The translations under genes were made by a program, and so were the position numbers. The notes below the pieces were generated by a model. It ran no database searches. It was not told the origin of the DNA and saw nothing but the letters and a program-made list of their open reading frames with translations. A stretch of 64,000 bases of DNA, taken from Fen-1058 sp964398185. Its GTDB lineage: Bacteria > Chloroflexota > Anaerolineae > Fen-1058. The stretch lies in the NCBI GenBank assembly GCA_964398185.1, contig CAYNML010000006.1, positions 1 to 64,000 of the forward strand, read 5' to 3'. Of the stretch, positions 18,346 through 27,686 are shown piece by piece; position 1 is the first letter of the stretch; each line of letters opens with the position of its first letter.

Positions 18346-19533
18346 CTACCGGGCCGCCCGGACCTGCCGCTGCCGCGCCAGGGCATATGCCACCAGGTTG
18401 GCGCCCCATTCATGCGCTGCGCGGATTTCTTCACGCGTGGCCGGCTGGCCGCGCCGTTCGCCCTGCCATACACAGCCGTAATCATACGTCGATACAATCA
18501 CGCCGTCGCCCAGCTTGATACTGGACGTTTCAGCGCTGTCATAGCCCACCGGCGGAACGGCGAAGAAATGCGGCTCGTGCAGCAGGTCATGATCAGTCGG
18601 CAGATCGGTCACCTGCAAGCCAAACGACGAGAGCATATCCAACAGGGCAGCGACCGCCGCCTCGGCTCCGTTGATCTTGCGGCAGACTTCCAACAAGAGC
18701 GTGCCGCCGCTTTGTAGATAGTTATACAACACCGTCATCTCATCCGGTTCAAGTTGGGGCGAATCCTGCGCGACCAGGTAAACCAGCGTGTACGCGCTGA
18801 GATCTGCGCCCGGCGCGAGGCTTACGGCATCGTCGACCCAGGCTTGATAATTGCCCTGGTGACGCAGCACGCGCGCCAATTGCAGAGCGCCGGCGCCATG
18901 CCGCTCGGCGCTGTTGGCGCGGGCCTGGCCGGCATAGCACACGCCCAGCCGCACCGTGGGCATAGTGACGCGGCCAATCTCGCGGCGGAAGCGCAGATCG
19001 ATTTCATTGGGGCCAGGCTGCACGGGCTGCCGGGCATTGGTGATAACCGAGTCAGCGCCCAACCGCACGACGCGCGCCAGTTCGATGTACGGGCCGTCAA
19101 GATCGGGCGCGGCGTCGCCGGCTTCCAGATCGTATTGGGCGCGCACGAACAGCATCACATCCGCTGGATCAGTCAGCGAGGTGAGACCGGTGTCATCGGC
19201 TTTAGGCTGGCTTTCGTCATAGGCCAGGCGCAGATAGAGCGGACCTTGCGCTGCGCCCAGATCGAACGCCTGAGCTTCAGGCAGAATGATGGTGCGCCCG
19301 GCCGCGTCAACGGCGAGGCCCGGCTGAATGTACACGGCGCTGTCCGGCGGATCGCTGGCGATGACTTCCAGACCGGTCAGGATGCCGGGCTGGTGCTGGA
19401 GCCGGTTGTGGTAAGCTAGCTGCTGACGGTGATAGTCGTGAGCTTCGCCCCACACTTCGGCGGTGACCACCATGCCATCGTATGGTTTGATGCGGCGAAT
19501 GGGAAATTGCGTAAAGAGTTCTTGTGAGTTCAC
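18346..19533 (-). CDS. eCIS-associated protein with DUF4159-like C-terminal domain
   Basis: 395 aa, GTG start with AGGA 9 nt upstream. The N-terminal part (about 1-125; FPIRRIKPYDGMVVTAEVWGEAH, NRLQHQPGILTGLEV, VYIQPGLAVDAAGRTI) looks like a baseplate-associated beta module: phage and eCIS proteins that describe 'location in tail' often have this GLAVDAAGR-type turn. The C-terminal part (about 195-385; RLGVCYAGQARAN, YTLVYLVAQDSPQLEPDEMTVL, LQSGGTLLLEVC) resembles DUF4159, a Rossmann-like fold related to glutamine-amidotransferase-like domains that is often found beside surface or secretion genes. It lies between the methyltransferase and the FHA genes. The exact role is unknown. DUF4159 membership is by motif memory only. 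Confidence 0.6.
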   Translation of the reverse strand: MNSQELFTQFPIRRIKPYDGMVVTAEVWGEAHDYHRQQLAYHNRLQHQPGILTGLEVIASDPPDSAVYIQPGLAVDAAGRTIILPEAQAFDLGAAQGPLYLRLAYDESQPKADDTGLTSLTDPADVMLFVRAQYDLEAGDAAPDLDGPYIELARVVRLGADSVITNARQPVQPGPNEIDLRFRREIGRVTMPTVRLGVCYAGQARANSAERHGAGALQLARVLRHQGNYQAWVDDAVSLAPGADLSAYTLVYLVAQDSPQLEPDEMTVLYNYLQSGGTLLLEVCRKINGAEAAVAALLDMLSSFGLQVTDLPTDHDLLHEPHFFAVPPVGYDSAETSSIKLGDGVIVSTYDYGCVWQGERRGQPATREEIRAAHEWGANLVAYALARQRQVRAAR

Positions 19534-19593
19534 AGTCGCTTTTCCTCGTCGTGCCTGAACGGCCGAGTCGTGTTTGAGTTTGAAACCGGTCGC

Positions 19594-21225
19594 TTACGCC
19601 ATCAACAACGCCGCGCGCGCCAGCTTGTGCAGCGAATCTTCCATTTCTTCTTCCAGCACGCGGTGCGTCCCGTCGCCATCCGGCGGCGGCGCGGCGGGAT
19701 CCGCGTCGATGGGCTGCAGGATGAGGGTGCCCGCTGCCACCGATTTTTCCAGTCCTTCCAGCAGGTCGGCGCGATCGTGCGTGCCGTCCAGATGCGACAG
19801 CAGATACTGCGCGATGCCATTCAACTCGACGCGGACATGGCACAGGTTGGTGAGTTCTGCTCCGGTCTGCGCTTGATAGCGCGCCCACGGGCTGGCCAGC
19901 GGGCGTGCGCCGGGCTGTGTGGCAAACTGCGGCGCGTAGCTGTGCAGTTCGATCAAGCGGCCGCTGTACGCAAAACCTTTGAGCAGGTTGGCGCTGAGCA
20001 GCTGCGCGTCCTGCGCGCGCACGTTGGCCGGCACGGCGCCCTGCCCCAGGCGCTCATACGCCCGATCGAGCAGCTCGGCAAACGGGACCGCCTGCGGCCA
20101 GACGCTCTCCAGATGCACCAGCGCGGCTTTGGTCACCGGATGATCGGTGGCGAACTTCAAGCCTTCCGGGCTGCTGAATTCTTCCACCGAGATCGAGCGG
20201 ACGTTGGGGCTGGCAGAAGCCGATCGGGCGGTGGAGGCCGCATAGAGCTGCTGCACGACTTCCGGCCGCAAGCGGCGCACGATCGGTTGATCCTGCTGCA
20301 CCAGCAGCGTCTTGCGGAACGTGCGGTTGCGCAGGAAGTCCATGTACTGCTCCAACTCGATCAGATTGCCCGCCATCTTCAGCAGGTCACCGGTGACCTG
20401 CTGCGGAAAGTCGTTGAGGAAGACATCGCTGAAGTTGGCTTCGCACAGGTACTGCAACTGATGCCGCTCGGCCCAGGCCGCGAATTCGTGGAAGTACATA
20501 GGCTCGTTGATGGCTTCCAGTTCTTCGTGATAAACGTACGAATCGGTGCTGGAGCTGATGTGCTCGGTCTCGCTTTGCAGGAAGCCGGCGTAGGCTTTGA
20601 CCAGCTTGCTGTTGCTCAGTTCGCTGGCGGCGGTCAGCGAGTCAGTCATGAACTTCAGAATTTCGCGCGCCCGGGCAATGCGCAGGCGCGGCTCGGTGGT
20701 GTGGCGCGTGTGATACAGCATCATCTCGCGGATGGCGCCCAGCATGTGCCAGCCGGGATAGGTGTTGTAGCTGACGTAGGCCACACCGTGCGGCGCCAGG
20801 TTGTGACGGCAGATCGCCAGGATCTTGTCGCGCACCGGCGTGGGCACCCACGAGAAGATGCCGTGCACGATGATGTAGTCGAACTGCCCGAAGTCGGGCG
20901 TGACGTCCAGGATGTCGAGATGCTGGAACGAGATGTTGGTGAGGCCCAGCGCGGCCAGCGCGGCCTGCGCCTCGGCGATCTGCACGGCGGAGGCATCGAT
21001 GCCTACGAAGGTGCTGTGCGGCAAGCTGACGGCCAGCGGGATGAGATTGCCGCCGCCCGCGCAGCCCAGTTCCAGCACGCGGCAGTGCGTCACAGGCGCG
21101 GGCGTCAGGCCCAGCAGCCTGGCCGCCGTTGCCAGGTTGTCAGGATGCGTGAAGACGTGCGACGCGATGGGATAGGGCACTTCGTCGTAACTGGTCTGCG
21201 CTTGAATGGGTGTCGTAGTGAACAT
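19594..21225 (-). CDS. SAM-dependent methyltransferase with regulatory domain (PKMT-like)
   Basis: 543 aa. Residues about 45-170 form a class I methyltransferase: motif I VLELGCAGGGN, motif II VGIDAS, DYIIVHGIFSWVP and the family-typical YNTYPGWH. The middle and C-terminal parts match the methyltransferase regulatory domain architecture known from protein-lysine methyltransferases of rickettsial outer-membrane proteins (FLQSETEHIS...YVYHEELE, YFHEFAAWAERHQLQYLCEA). A C-terminal winged-helix-like tail follows. It is packed between the tail-protein-I-type gene and the DUF4159-like gene (8-bp gap upstream), so it probably modifies an injector or cargo protein. The substrate is inferred. A small-molecule methyltransferase is less likely, given the regulatory domain. 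Confidence 0.78.
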   Translation of the reverse strand: MFTTTPIQAQTSYDEVPYPIASHVFTHPDNLATAARLLGLTPAPVTHCRVLELGCAGGGNLIPLAVSLPHSTFVGIDASAVQIAEAQAALAALGLTNISFQHLDILDVTPDFGQFDYIIVHGIFSWVPTPVRDKILAICRHNLAPHGVAYVSYNTYPGWHMLGAIREMMLYHTRHTTEPRLRIARAREILKFMTDSLTAASELSNSKLVKAYAGFLQSETEHISSSTDSYVYHEELEAINEPMYFHEFAAWAERHQLQYLCEANFSDVFLNDFPQQVTGDLLKMAGNLIELEQYMDFLRNRTFRKTLLVQQDQPIVRRLRPEVVQQLYAASTARSASASPNVRSISVEEFSSPEGLKFATDHPVTKAALVHLESVWPQAVPFAELLDRAYERLGQGAVPANVRAQDAQLLSANLLKGFAYSGRLIELHSYAPQFATQPGARPLASPWARYQAQTGAELTNLCHVRVELNGIAQYLLSHLDGTHDRADLLEGLEKSVAAGTLILQPIDADPAAPPPDGDGTHRVLEEEMEDSLHKLARAALLMA

Positions 21226-21233
21226 GAAGAGCC

Positions 21234-22217
21234 TTAGTCAGTTTCGTTGATGAGCAATGTGTAGGCGGTATGCGCCGGTTTTTCCGATTCGATGATGGCT
21301 TCGATCTTGCGCTGCCGTTCCCGGCGTTCTTCGGCGCTGGCGGCCGGCGGCAGGTTCAACGTGACGCTGAACGTGTGCGAGATGTTGCGTTTGCCCAGCG
21401 CCGCGCTGGGCCCCAACCGCGTGATCTTGCCCAGTTGAAAATTGTGCGCGCGATGCTCGGCAATGTGCGGCGGCTGGCCGGTGTAGATTTCCAGGTATTG
21501 CGCCAGGCCGCGGCGCGTGCCGCGCTGCCGATAGAGCGGCACCATGACGCTGAGCAGTTGGCGCCGTTTCTCTTCCGGCCACTTCTCATCCAGCAGCAGA
21601 TCGACCCACGTCGCCAGCCACGGCAGCAGATCGGGCGGCGTCAGCTTCGGATCGAGGTAGTAATGGATATTGTTGATGCGATCTTCGATCGGGTTCCAGA
21701 AACTCTCAAAGAGCATCACGAAGCGCCCCATGAACTCATCCTGCTCGGTGTACAACGCCGGAAGATACCGGAGCAGGCGACCTTTGGGAGCCACTTCGAC
21801 GGTGGCTGTTTCAGCCTGAGCCAGCGGGGCGTCACCAGCCGATCGGTTGGTCACCAGCACCACGGCCCGGCTGCTCAACGCGCGCGGCTGCAGTGTCGGC
21901 GCGATGGCGCCTTCCATCTGAAATTCGTAACGCGCGCCGCCAGCCTGATCACCCGGCACCTGCCAGATGAGAAAGCGCTCGCCGTCCAGAAAGACCAGCT
22001 GCGACAGGCGGTTATCGGGATTGGGCAGCATGCGCGTTTCGCCCAGGTTCAGGCCGTCCGGCACGGCGATGCGCAGCGTGAAGCCTGCCACCGCTTCCCG
22101 CACGTCCACGCGCGTGAAGAACGTGACGGTCTCGCCCGGATAACGGCGCGTGAAGTCGGCCACATGGGCGATGGCCACGGGCGGCGGGGGCAGGGTTGGA
22201 TCAGTGTGCTCGATCAT
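21234..22217 (-). CDS. Baseplate wedge protein, phage tail protein I-like (Afp12-type)
   Basis: 327 aa. From about residue 148 to the end it matches the phage tail protein I / TIGR02242 family: LLRYLPALYTEQDEFMGRFVMLFES, NIHYYLDPKLTPPDLLPWLATWV, MVPLYRQRGTRRGLAQYLEIYTG. In contractile injection systems this protein links the baseplate wedge to the outer rim. The first 145 residues are an added Ig-like segment (VTFFTRVDVREAVAGFTLRIAVPDGL...), unlike the short N-terminus of standard members. It could take the place of a tail-fibre attachment or membrane contact. The ATG overlaps the stop of the gp6/J-like gene by 4 bp, so the two are translationally coupled, as expected for wedge partners. Confidence 0.85.
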   Translation of the reverse strand: MIEHTDPTLPPPPVAIAHVADFTRRYPGETVTFFTRVDVREAVAGFTLRIAVPDGLNLGETRMLPNPDNRLSQLVFLDGERFLIWQVPGDQAGGARYEFQMEGAIAPTLQPRALSSRAVVLVTNRSAGDAPLAQAETATVEVAPKGRLLRYLPALYTEQDEFMGRFVMLFESFWNPIEDRINNIHYYLDPKLTPPDLLPWLATWVDLLLDEKWPEEKRRQLLSVMVPLYRQRGTRRGLAQYLEIYTGQPPHIAEHRAHNFQLGKITRLGPSAALGKRNISHTFSVTLNLPPAASAEERRERQRKIEAIIESEKPAHTAYTLLINETD

Positions 22218-24322
22218 AGTTCGGCCAGCTTGATGTCATGTTCCAGCGAACAGACCAGCGCATCGGCGGGAATGTCGATCTTCTTTTGATCGGCGAGCCG
22301 CAGCTGCTTCTCCGGCGGTACATACCCCTCGGGCGACACGCCTTCCGGCACGACGCTGGGTTGATTTTCCTTGACCGGAATCACAGGCCGCCACGCCAGC
22401 TGCACATCCAGCACGTGCTTCACGCCCGGCACTTTTTGCACCAGCGAGTAAATCTCGGAGATGAACAGCGGCCGCCCGAACGGCCAGCCGTCCCAGTTTT
22501 CATCCATCACATCGCTGGGTGTCGCTTCGGCGCTGAACGCCAGCGGCGACAAGAAATTCTTCAAGCTTTCAGCGACTCGATTGATCACAGTGACTGGCTG
22601 GCTGTAGTCTGACACGACGATCTCGGTGACGACTTTGACGCCGATATAACGCGGCTCGCGGATGCGCAGATTCGTCGTCAACAGCCGGAATTGGTCAAGA
22701 TGTTTCTCGATCGTCTTGGCCAGATCAGGCTCCAGATAAAGCCGGGAGAGATCGTCGACCTTGAGCGCATCGAAGACCGTCGGCACGATCAGCAGCTCCA
22801 GCGTGCCCGGGGGCAGCAGGGTGTCCTTGCCGGGCGCGCGGCACTTGACGCGCGCCACGGCGCGGCTGGCGAGCTTGGCCAGGCTTTCGTAGTCTTCGGC
22901 GGTGACGGCGCGCTGCTGAGCGCGAATTTCGCGGCGGGCGCGCATCTGCGCTTCGTCCAGCGTCTCGGCATCGCGGCCGCCTTCGGCGCGCACCAGATTG
23001 GTCACCCGATCGATATAGGGCACAGCCGACTTCAACACCTCGATGCGATTGGCGGGCACGTTGCCGATGATGCCGCCGCCGTGGCGGTACTGTGTGAAAC
23101 GCACCTGCCGGTTTGCTTCAGGCACCCGGCCATATTGCCGCATGGCGCCGTCGCGCTGCCGGATGCACGGCCCAAAGAGCACCTCGCCGGTGGACGCCTC
23201 CAGCACGAAGTGGCGATCAAACCGGTCGGACTGGGAGAAATCATCGACGCGCGTCCACGGCACGAAGACCAACTCACCGTTGCGCAGCTCTTCGACCGCG
23301 ATCGTCTCTTCGGGCCGCAAAGCCAGTACCGGCGCGTGCTGCACGCGGAAGATCTGGCCGGGATTGCCGTTGGTCTGGCCCAGCACTTCATCACGCACGG
23401 CCACGGCGTGGGTGGCCAGCGCCGTTCCGCCCAGCGTCGAAGCCGCCACGCCCACCACCCGCGGCGACTGCGTGTACATGCCCTGCTCTTCGCGGCGGCG
23501 CTCCAGGCGGCAGCGCAGCCAGTAGGCGCTGCGGCCATGCACCGGCGCAGCCTGCATGATCAACGGTAGATAGAACACCAATTGCCCGCGCGGGTTGTTG
23601 AGGCCGCCGGTGGTATCCTTTTCGCCCGGCAGCTGGCTGGGCGCGATCTCGGTCCACTGCCCATCACCAGTCGAGCACTCCCACACCCACGGTGGATCGG
23701 CGCGGCGCACGCCGGTGGCTTGAGTTTCTTCGCAAGTGAAATCCAGCCGCAGAATGTGCCCGCTGATGTCCTGCGCGTCGTCGAAACCCAGATAGAACGT
23801 GTCGCCCTCTTGCGGGCGCGGCTGGCTGAACGCGTAGAAGGTTTCCACGCCCAAACGCGGCAGGTAATTTTTGACGAAGTCCGCTTCGCGCCGCACTTGC
23901 GTCAACCGCGGCGGCGCAATGACCAGGCGCGCATCGGTGGTGAAGACCACTTCGCGCTCCTCGTCCGTAACGCGCGTGGCCACTTCGATGCCCGCCGGCA
24001 CCACGGCGGCCGTTTGATCTTCGGCGCTGATGGGGAACGGTGTGGACAGGCGGAACGTCAATTCCACGCGCGCACTACTGGCCGGCTGCAGCTGCACGCC
24101 CAGCATTTCCAGGAACTTGATGTAGTTCTTCTCCGGCACGCGGTTCAAGCGATAGGCCAGCAATTCCGTCATCCACGCGAACAGCTCGATGAGGGTGATG
24201 CCGGGATCGCTCAGGTTGTAGTCCGTCCACTCTGGACAATAGCGGATGATCCGGCGGCGAGCCTCGTCGACCAGATCGCGCTGAAAACGCAGATCGTCCA
24301 GATTGGGAGTTGGCAGTGTCAT
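22214..24322 (-). CDS. Baseplate assembly protein, gp6/J-like (Afp11-type)
   Basis: 702 aa, ATG with AGGA upstream. It matches the putative baseplate assembly protein family (TIGR02243, baseplate J-like). The N-terminus LRFQRDLVDEARRRIIRYCPEWTDYN-LSDPGITLIELFAWM is diagnostic. The central RQYGRVPEANRQVRFTQYRHGGG...GNVPA region and the C-terminal J-like core (DEAQMRARREIRAQQRAVTAEDYE, ARVKCR) follow. It forms the dimeric wedge ring that triggers sheath contraction. Its stop overlaps the start of the next wedge gene. Length is normal for the family and no defects are seen. Confidence 0.93.
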   Translation of the reverse strand: MTLPTPNLDDLRFQRDLVDEARRRIIRYCPEWTDYNLSDPGITLIELFAWMTELLAYRLNRVPEKNYIKFLEMLGVQLQPASSARVELTFRLSTPFPISAEDQTAAVVPAGIEVATRVTDEEREVVFTTDARLVIAPPRLTQVRREADFVKNYLPRLGVETFYAFSQPRPQEGDTFYLGFDDAQDISGHILRLDFTCEETQATGVRRADPPWVWECSTGDGQWTEIAPSQLPGEKDTTGGLNNPRGQLVFYLPLIMQAAPVHGRSAYWLRCRLERRREEQGMYTQSPRVVGVAASTLGGTALATHAVAVRDEVLGQTNGNPGQIFRVQHAPVLALRPEETIAVEELRNGELVFVPWTRVDDFSQSDRFDRHFVLEASTGEVLFGPCIRQRDGAMRQYGRVPEANRQVRFTQYRHGGGIIGNVPANRIEVLKSAVPYIDRVTNLVRAEGGRDAETLDEAQMRARREIRAQQRAVTAEDYESLAKLASRAVARVKCRAPGKDTLLPPGTLELLIVPTVFDALKVDDLSRLYLEPDLAKTIEKHLDQFRLLTTNLRIREPRYIGVKVVTEIVVSDYSQPVTVINRVAESLKNFLSPLAFSAEATPSDVMDENWDGWPFGRPLFISEIYSLVQKVPGVKHVLDVQLAWRPVIPVKENQPSVVPEGVSPEGYVPPEKQLRLADQKKIDIPADALVCSLEHDIKLAEL

Positions 24323-24354
24323 ACGCGTCCTTTACCGGTGAAAGATGAGCGCGG

Positions 24355-24783
24355 CTAAGCTTCGCCCGGCTCTGGTTCGCCGGACAGATAAAACGGATAA
24401 ACGATGCTGCGTTCGTGATACGTGTCGCGAATGCGGTACTTGACTTCCAGCAACAGCGCGCCGTCGTGCGCCAGATCGTCGTTGGTCTCCACGCCCGTCA
24501 CTTCGATGCGCGGCTCCCAACGATCCAACGCTTCACGGATGTAGAGCTCGGCCAGGCCTTCCGTGGCGGCGTTGTGCGGCGCAAAGACCAGCTCGTGAAT
24601 GCGGCAGCCGAACTCGGGCCGCATGACGCGCTCGCCAATCATGGTGCCGAGGATGATGCGAATCGATTGCTCGATGTCGCGGTCGCCGCTGGCGATGGCA
24701 ATCTCGCCGCGCGGGTTCACCTGCAGCGGAAAGGCCAGGCCCTGGCCGATGTATTCTCGATCGCGGATGTGATCTTCGTTCAC
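24355..24783 (-). CDS. gp25-like baseplate protein (Afp9-type)
   Basis: 142 aa, GTG start with AGGA 7 nt upstream. It belongs to the GPW/gp25 family: GLAFPLQVNPRGEIAIASGDRDIE, IRIILGTMIGERVMRPEFGCRI (the family-defining E-R-x-M-x-P-x-FG-C core) and AELYIREALDRWEPRI. It connects the sheath initiator to the baseplate wedge. Position between PAAR and the J-like gene follows the usual eCIS order. Despite the historic 'lysozyme' name of gp25, this family is structural. Confidence 0.93.
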   Translation of the reverse strand: MNEDHIRDREYIGQGLAFPLQVNPRGEIAIASGDRDIEQSIRIILGTMIGERVMRPEFGCRIHELVFAPHNAATEGLAELYIREALDRWEPRIEVTGVETNDDLAHDGALLLEVKYRIRDTYHERSIVYPFYLSGEPEPGEA

Positions 24784-24865
24784 AATGCTTTCCTGGTCGT
24801 ATGACAGGTCGATCGGGAGCCGCTCACCCGATCGATTGATCTTGCTTCAAAAAGACGGCGATCAC

Positions 24866-25165
24866 TCAGCCGCCGATCATGACCGTGGGAAATCCCACGA
24901 CAATGCTGCCGCCGTGGGCCGTGGTATCGCCCATGCGCGCTGCGGGCTTGCCGCCAATCAACACGGTGGCGCTGCCTTTCACAATCGTGTCCGGGGGGCC
25001 AACACACACGCACATATCGCCCATGACCGCGGCGGGCATTCCTCCGATGAGGACCGTCGGCGCGCCCGGCCCCGTGATTGGCCCGCCCACGTGCGGCACC
25101 GGCGGCACGCCCGGCGTGACCATGGGGCACGTGTGCATATCTGTAAGACGAGCAGCTGGTGGCAT
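24866..25165 (-). CDS. PAAR-type spike tip protein (Afp10-type)
   Basis: 99 aa, ATG after GGGAG. Metal-binding pattern of PAAR proteins: AARLTDMHTCPMVTPG near the start, MGDMCVCVGPPDTI in the middle and MGDTTAHGGSI near the end, with repeated VLIGG turns typical of the pyramidal tip fold. His/Cys residues at these sites would hold one metal ion. It sits directly beside the VgrG-like gene and caps its needle. The length is that of a bare tip, so it carries no effector extension. Confidence 0.95.
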   Translation of the reverse strand: MPPAARLTDMHTCPMVTPGVPPVPHVGGPITGPGAPTVLIGGMPAAVMGDMCVCVGPPDTIVKGSATVLIGGKPAARMGDTTAHGGSIVVGFPTVMIGG

Positions 25166-25180
25166 TGTGTATTCTCCCGA

Positions 25181-26977
25181 TCAGTTGATCTTGACGAGTC
25201 CGCCCTTGACTTCGGTCATACCCTGCCCGGCCACGCTCACCGTGGCGGCTTTCAATTCAGCCTGTGAGGTGCCATCCAGGCTGAGGCCGGTTGTGCCTTT
25301 GACGGTGGCGTTCGCTTTGGATTCCAGCGACATGGCTTGCACGCTATTGATGGTGACCTTGCCTTTGGCTTCCACCGTGAAATCGCCGTTCACGCTGATG
25401 GTCATGCTGTTCTTGCTCGAATCGATCACCAGCTTGTTGCTCTTGGTCTTGTCGATGATGCTGATGCTTTCACTGCCGCCCTTGTCGTTCAGAATCACGG
25501 TGTGACCGCTCTTCGACGTGATCGACACTTGCTCTTCGTCCTGCTTGTCGTCCAGCAGGACGACGTGCCCGGCGCGCGTCTTGATGATGCGCTGATTGAC
25601 TTTGCCGTCGCCGCCCACGGCTTCACTATTCTTTTTGGGCGGCGCGTCGGTGCTGCTCCACAACGCCCCCACGATGTGCGGGCGGTGCACATCGCCGTGC
25701 TCGAAGGCGATCAGGACCTCATCGTTGACTTCCGGCAAATACATGAAACCGCGCGCGCTGCCCGCCATGGGGGTGGCGATGCGCACCCAGTCGCTTTCAA
25801 TGTTGTCGCCCAGCCACGGGTACTTCACCTTCACGCGGCCGAGATCGTCCGGATCCTTGAGATTCGTGACCAGGCCCACGACCACGCCCTCGACCACGCC
25901 GCGGCCCTGCTCCGCGCCCAGGAGATGGCTCAGGGTATTGGGTTGCCGACCGCTGATCGCAAAGCGAGTCTCATAGCCCGCTTCATTGTAGATATGCGTG
26001 GCCGAAGTGACGAAATACTTGCCACTGAACCGCGTGCCAACGTTCTTGATCGTAACCGTGTAACCCGCCTTGACACGCGGATCGCCAGCGCACACGCCCT
26101 CGGCCTGTACGAAGTCGCGGCTGATGTCGTTGCTCAGGCCCTCGGCCAGCGCTTTCGCCTCGTCGGTGGTGAAGACCGGCTGATCGGTCACAATCGCTTC
26201 GGCGGCCCCAAACGCCGACTGTGCGGCCGCCCCGCCCGTCTTGCCCAGACCGCCCTGATTGAGCGAGCTGTTGGGCGTGGCCTGGCTGGTAATGGCTTGC
26301 TTCTTCTTGCCATCCCAACCCATGACCTTCATGGTATTCGACTGATGTGTCCCGGCATAAGTCGGCTGGAAACTGATCAGCGCCTCGCCGAATTTCAGCT
26401 CGGGGCCAGCCCCCAGCGTCGCATCGCCCTTTTTGAAGTACAGCTTGCCTTCAGCCGAGTAGACCTGGTAGCCGATGCGCTCGGCCCGCGCCGCCAGGAA
26501 CTCCATGTTGGTCTGATTGTTTTGCAGGATGTAATCATAGGTGATGGTGGTCGCATCGGCCTGCGCTGACAGCCCTGCCTCGCCGGCAATCGTGCTCACC
26601 AGATCACTGTCCTTCTTCTTCAGAAAAGTGCGCGTCTTCTTGCCGCGATGCAAACGGTGCGCCTTGTCGTAGCCGCGCACGACCAACATGGTCTTCCCGT
26701 CGGCCAGAAAATTGGGTTCCAGTGCGGTGATTTCGCCTTTGATCAGCACGCCTTGCTGGCCGTCCGGCGCCTTGGCCGAGATTTCCACTTCTTTGCCCAG
26801 ATCGAACAGGGACTCATCGACCCATTTCAACGTCGGATCGAGGAATGACAGCGAGAACATGCTGGGCAGCTGCAGGCTGGTGTCAATCACCGCTTCATGC
26901 AACACGTTCATCAGGTCGGCGGAAATATCACTCCCGCCGACTTTGATGAAAATTTGAGAGATATATGAGGATGGCAT
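25181..26977 (-). CDS. VgrG-like spike protein (Afp8-type)
   Basis: 598 aa. The ATG at 26977 is preferred (AGGA 9 nt upstream) over an ATG 18 nt earlier. The N-terminal two thirds are gp27-like (VRGYDKAHRLHRGKKTRTFLKKKDSDLVSTIAGEAGL; FLAARAERIGYQVYSAEGKLYF). Next comes the gp5-type OB fold (GVVVGLVTNLKDPDDLGRVKVKYPWL, VRIATPMAGSARGFMYLPEVNDEVLIAFEHGD), and the C-terminus is the repetitive beta-helix needle. It forms the trimeric spike on which the PAAR tip sits. No C-terminal toxin extension is present. The gene lies between LysM adaptor and PAAR genes in normal order. Confidence 0.95.
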   Translation of the reverse strand: MPSSYISQIFIKVGGSDISADLMNVLHEAVIDTSLQLPSMFSLSFLDPTLKWVDESLFDLGKEVEISAKAPDGQQGVLIKGEITALEPNFLADGKTMLVVRGYDKAHRLHRGKKTRTFLKKKDSDLVSTIAGEAGLSAQADATTITYDYILQNNQTNMEFLAARAERIGYQVYSAEGKLYFKKGDATLGAGPELKFGEALISFQPTYAGTHQSNTMKVMGWDGKKKQAITSQATPNSSLNQGGLGKTGGAAAQSAFGAAEAIVTDQPVFTTDEAKALAEGLSNDISRDFVQAEGVCAGDPRVKAGYTVTIKNVGTRFSGKYFVTSATHIYNEAGYETRFAISGRQPNTLSHLLGAEQGRGVVEGVVVGLVTNLKDPDDLGRVKVKYPWLGDNIESDWVRIATPMAGSARGFMYLPEVNDEVLIAFEHGDVHRPHIVGALWSSTDAPPKKNSEAVGGDGKVNQRIIKTRAGHVVLLDDKQDEEQVSITSKSGHTVILNDKGGSESISIIDKTKSNKLVIDSSKNSMTISVNGDFTVEAKGKVTINSVQAMSLESKANATVKGTTGLSLDGTSQAELKAATVSVAGQGMTEVKGGLVKIN

Positions 26978-27008
26978 AGGTTCAGGTCCTATCATTCAGG
27001 CCGGTCAA

Positions 27009-27662
27009 TTACGGCAGCGGGACCAGTTTCAACACTTGCCCGGGCCGCAGGTCAAGCGGATCCGCCAGATCGTTCGTTTCGGCAATATGCCGCCAATAGC
27101 CGGAATCGCCGTATTCCTGATACGCAATCCAGGCCAGCGTCTGGCCCTCGCTGACCACCCAGATCTTGCGCGGTTCCGGCCGCGAGGTGGGATTCTGCCC
27201 GCGCGTCGGCTCTTCCACTTGCTTGAACGTGACCGTCACCTCGGCGCGCACGGGCGTGCCGTCGGCCTTGAACATGGTGAATTTCTGCGACAGTTTGGTG
27301 ATGACGGCTTTGAACGCCAGGAACTTGCCCCACTCAAAGCGGCACACCGGCGGTTCGCTCTTGCCGGTCTTGGCGTTCTTCTTGCTGGTGTCGACTTTGG
27401 ACAGATCGATCAGCGTCTGGTAAGTATTGCGGACATCACTGCCGGTATCGGTCGTGTCGAAGAGCAGCGTCATGGTGAGATCGCTGGCCTGGCCGCCGCC
27501 AAAAGTGAGATTGGATGAATCGTTGCCGATGTTGGTCTCGGCCTTCCAGTTGATGGTGCGGTCCATCGAGAAAGTGTCCGGGTTGAAGTGACACGTCACC
27601 GCTTTGCCGGGATTATCGACGCTGGCGATTTTGGCCTTCTGCACGTTGGGTCGTTCAGGCAT
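27009..27662 (-). CDS. LysM-containing CIS tube-baseplate protein (Afp7-type)
   Basis: 217 aa, ATG after GGAGG. The N-terminal part (AKIASVDNPGKAVTCHFNPDTFSMDRTINWKA split over the first 40 residues; LTMTLLFDTTDTGSDVRNTY) is the CIS tube-end/gp53-like domain. The C-terminal 50 residues are a LysM motif (WVVSEGQTLAWIAYQEYGDSGYWRHIAE, LDLRPGQVLKLV). In known eCIS this protein sits at the tube-baseplate junction, and its LysM is structural. Standard length and position. Confidence 0.93.
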   Translation of the reverse strand: MPERPNVQKAKIASVDNPGKAVTCHFNPDTFSMDRTINWKAETNIGNDSSNLTFGGGQASDLTMTLLFDTTDTGSDVRNTYQTLIDLSKVDTSKKNAKTGKSEPPVCRFEWGKFLAFKAVITKLSQKFTMFKADGTPVRAEVTVTFKQVEEPTRGQNPTSRPEPRKIWVVSEGQTLAWIAYQEYGDSGYWRHIAETNDLADPLDLRPGQVLKLVPLP

Positions 27663-27686
27663 GGTATTATCCTCCGCAAAAAGTCG

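Noticed and set aside
24355..24783. gp25 protein as a lysozyme effector
   Set aside because: The family is a structural baseplate component and no catalytic residues are evident.
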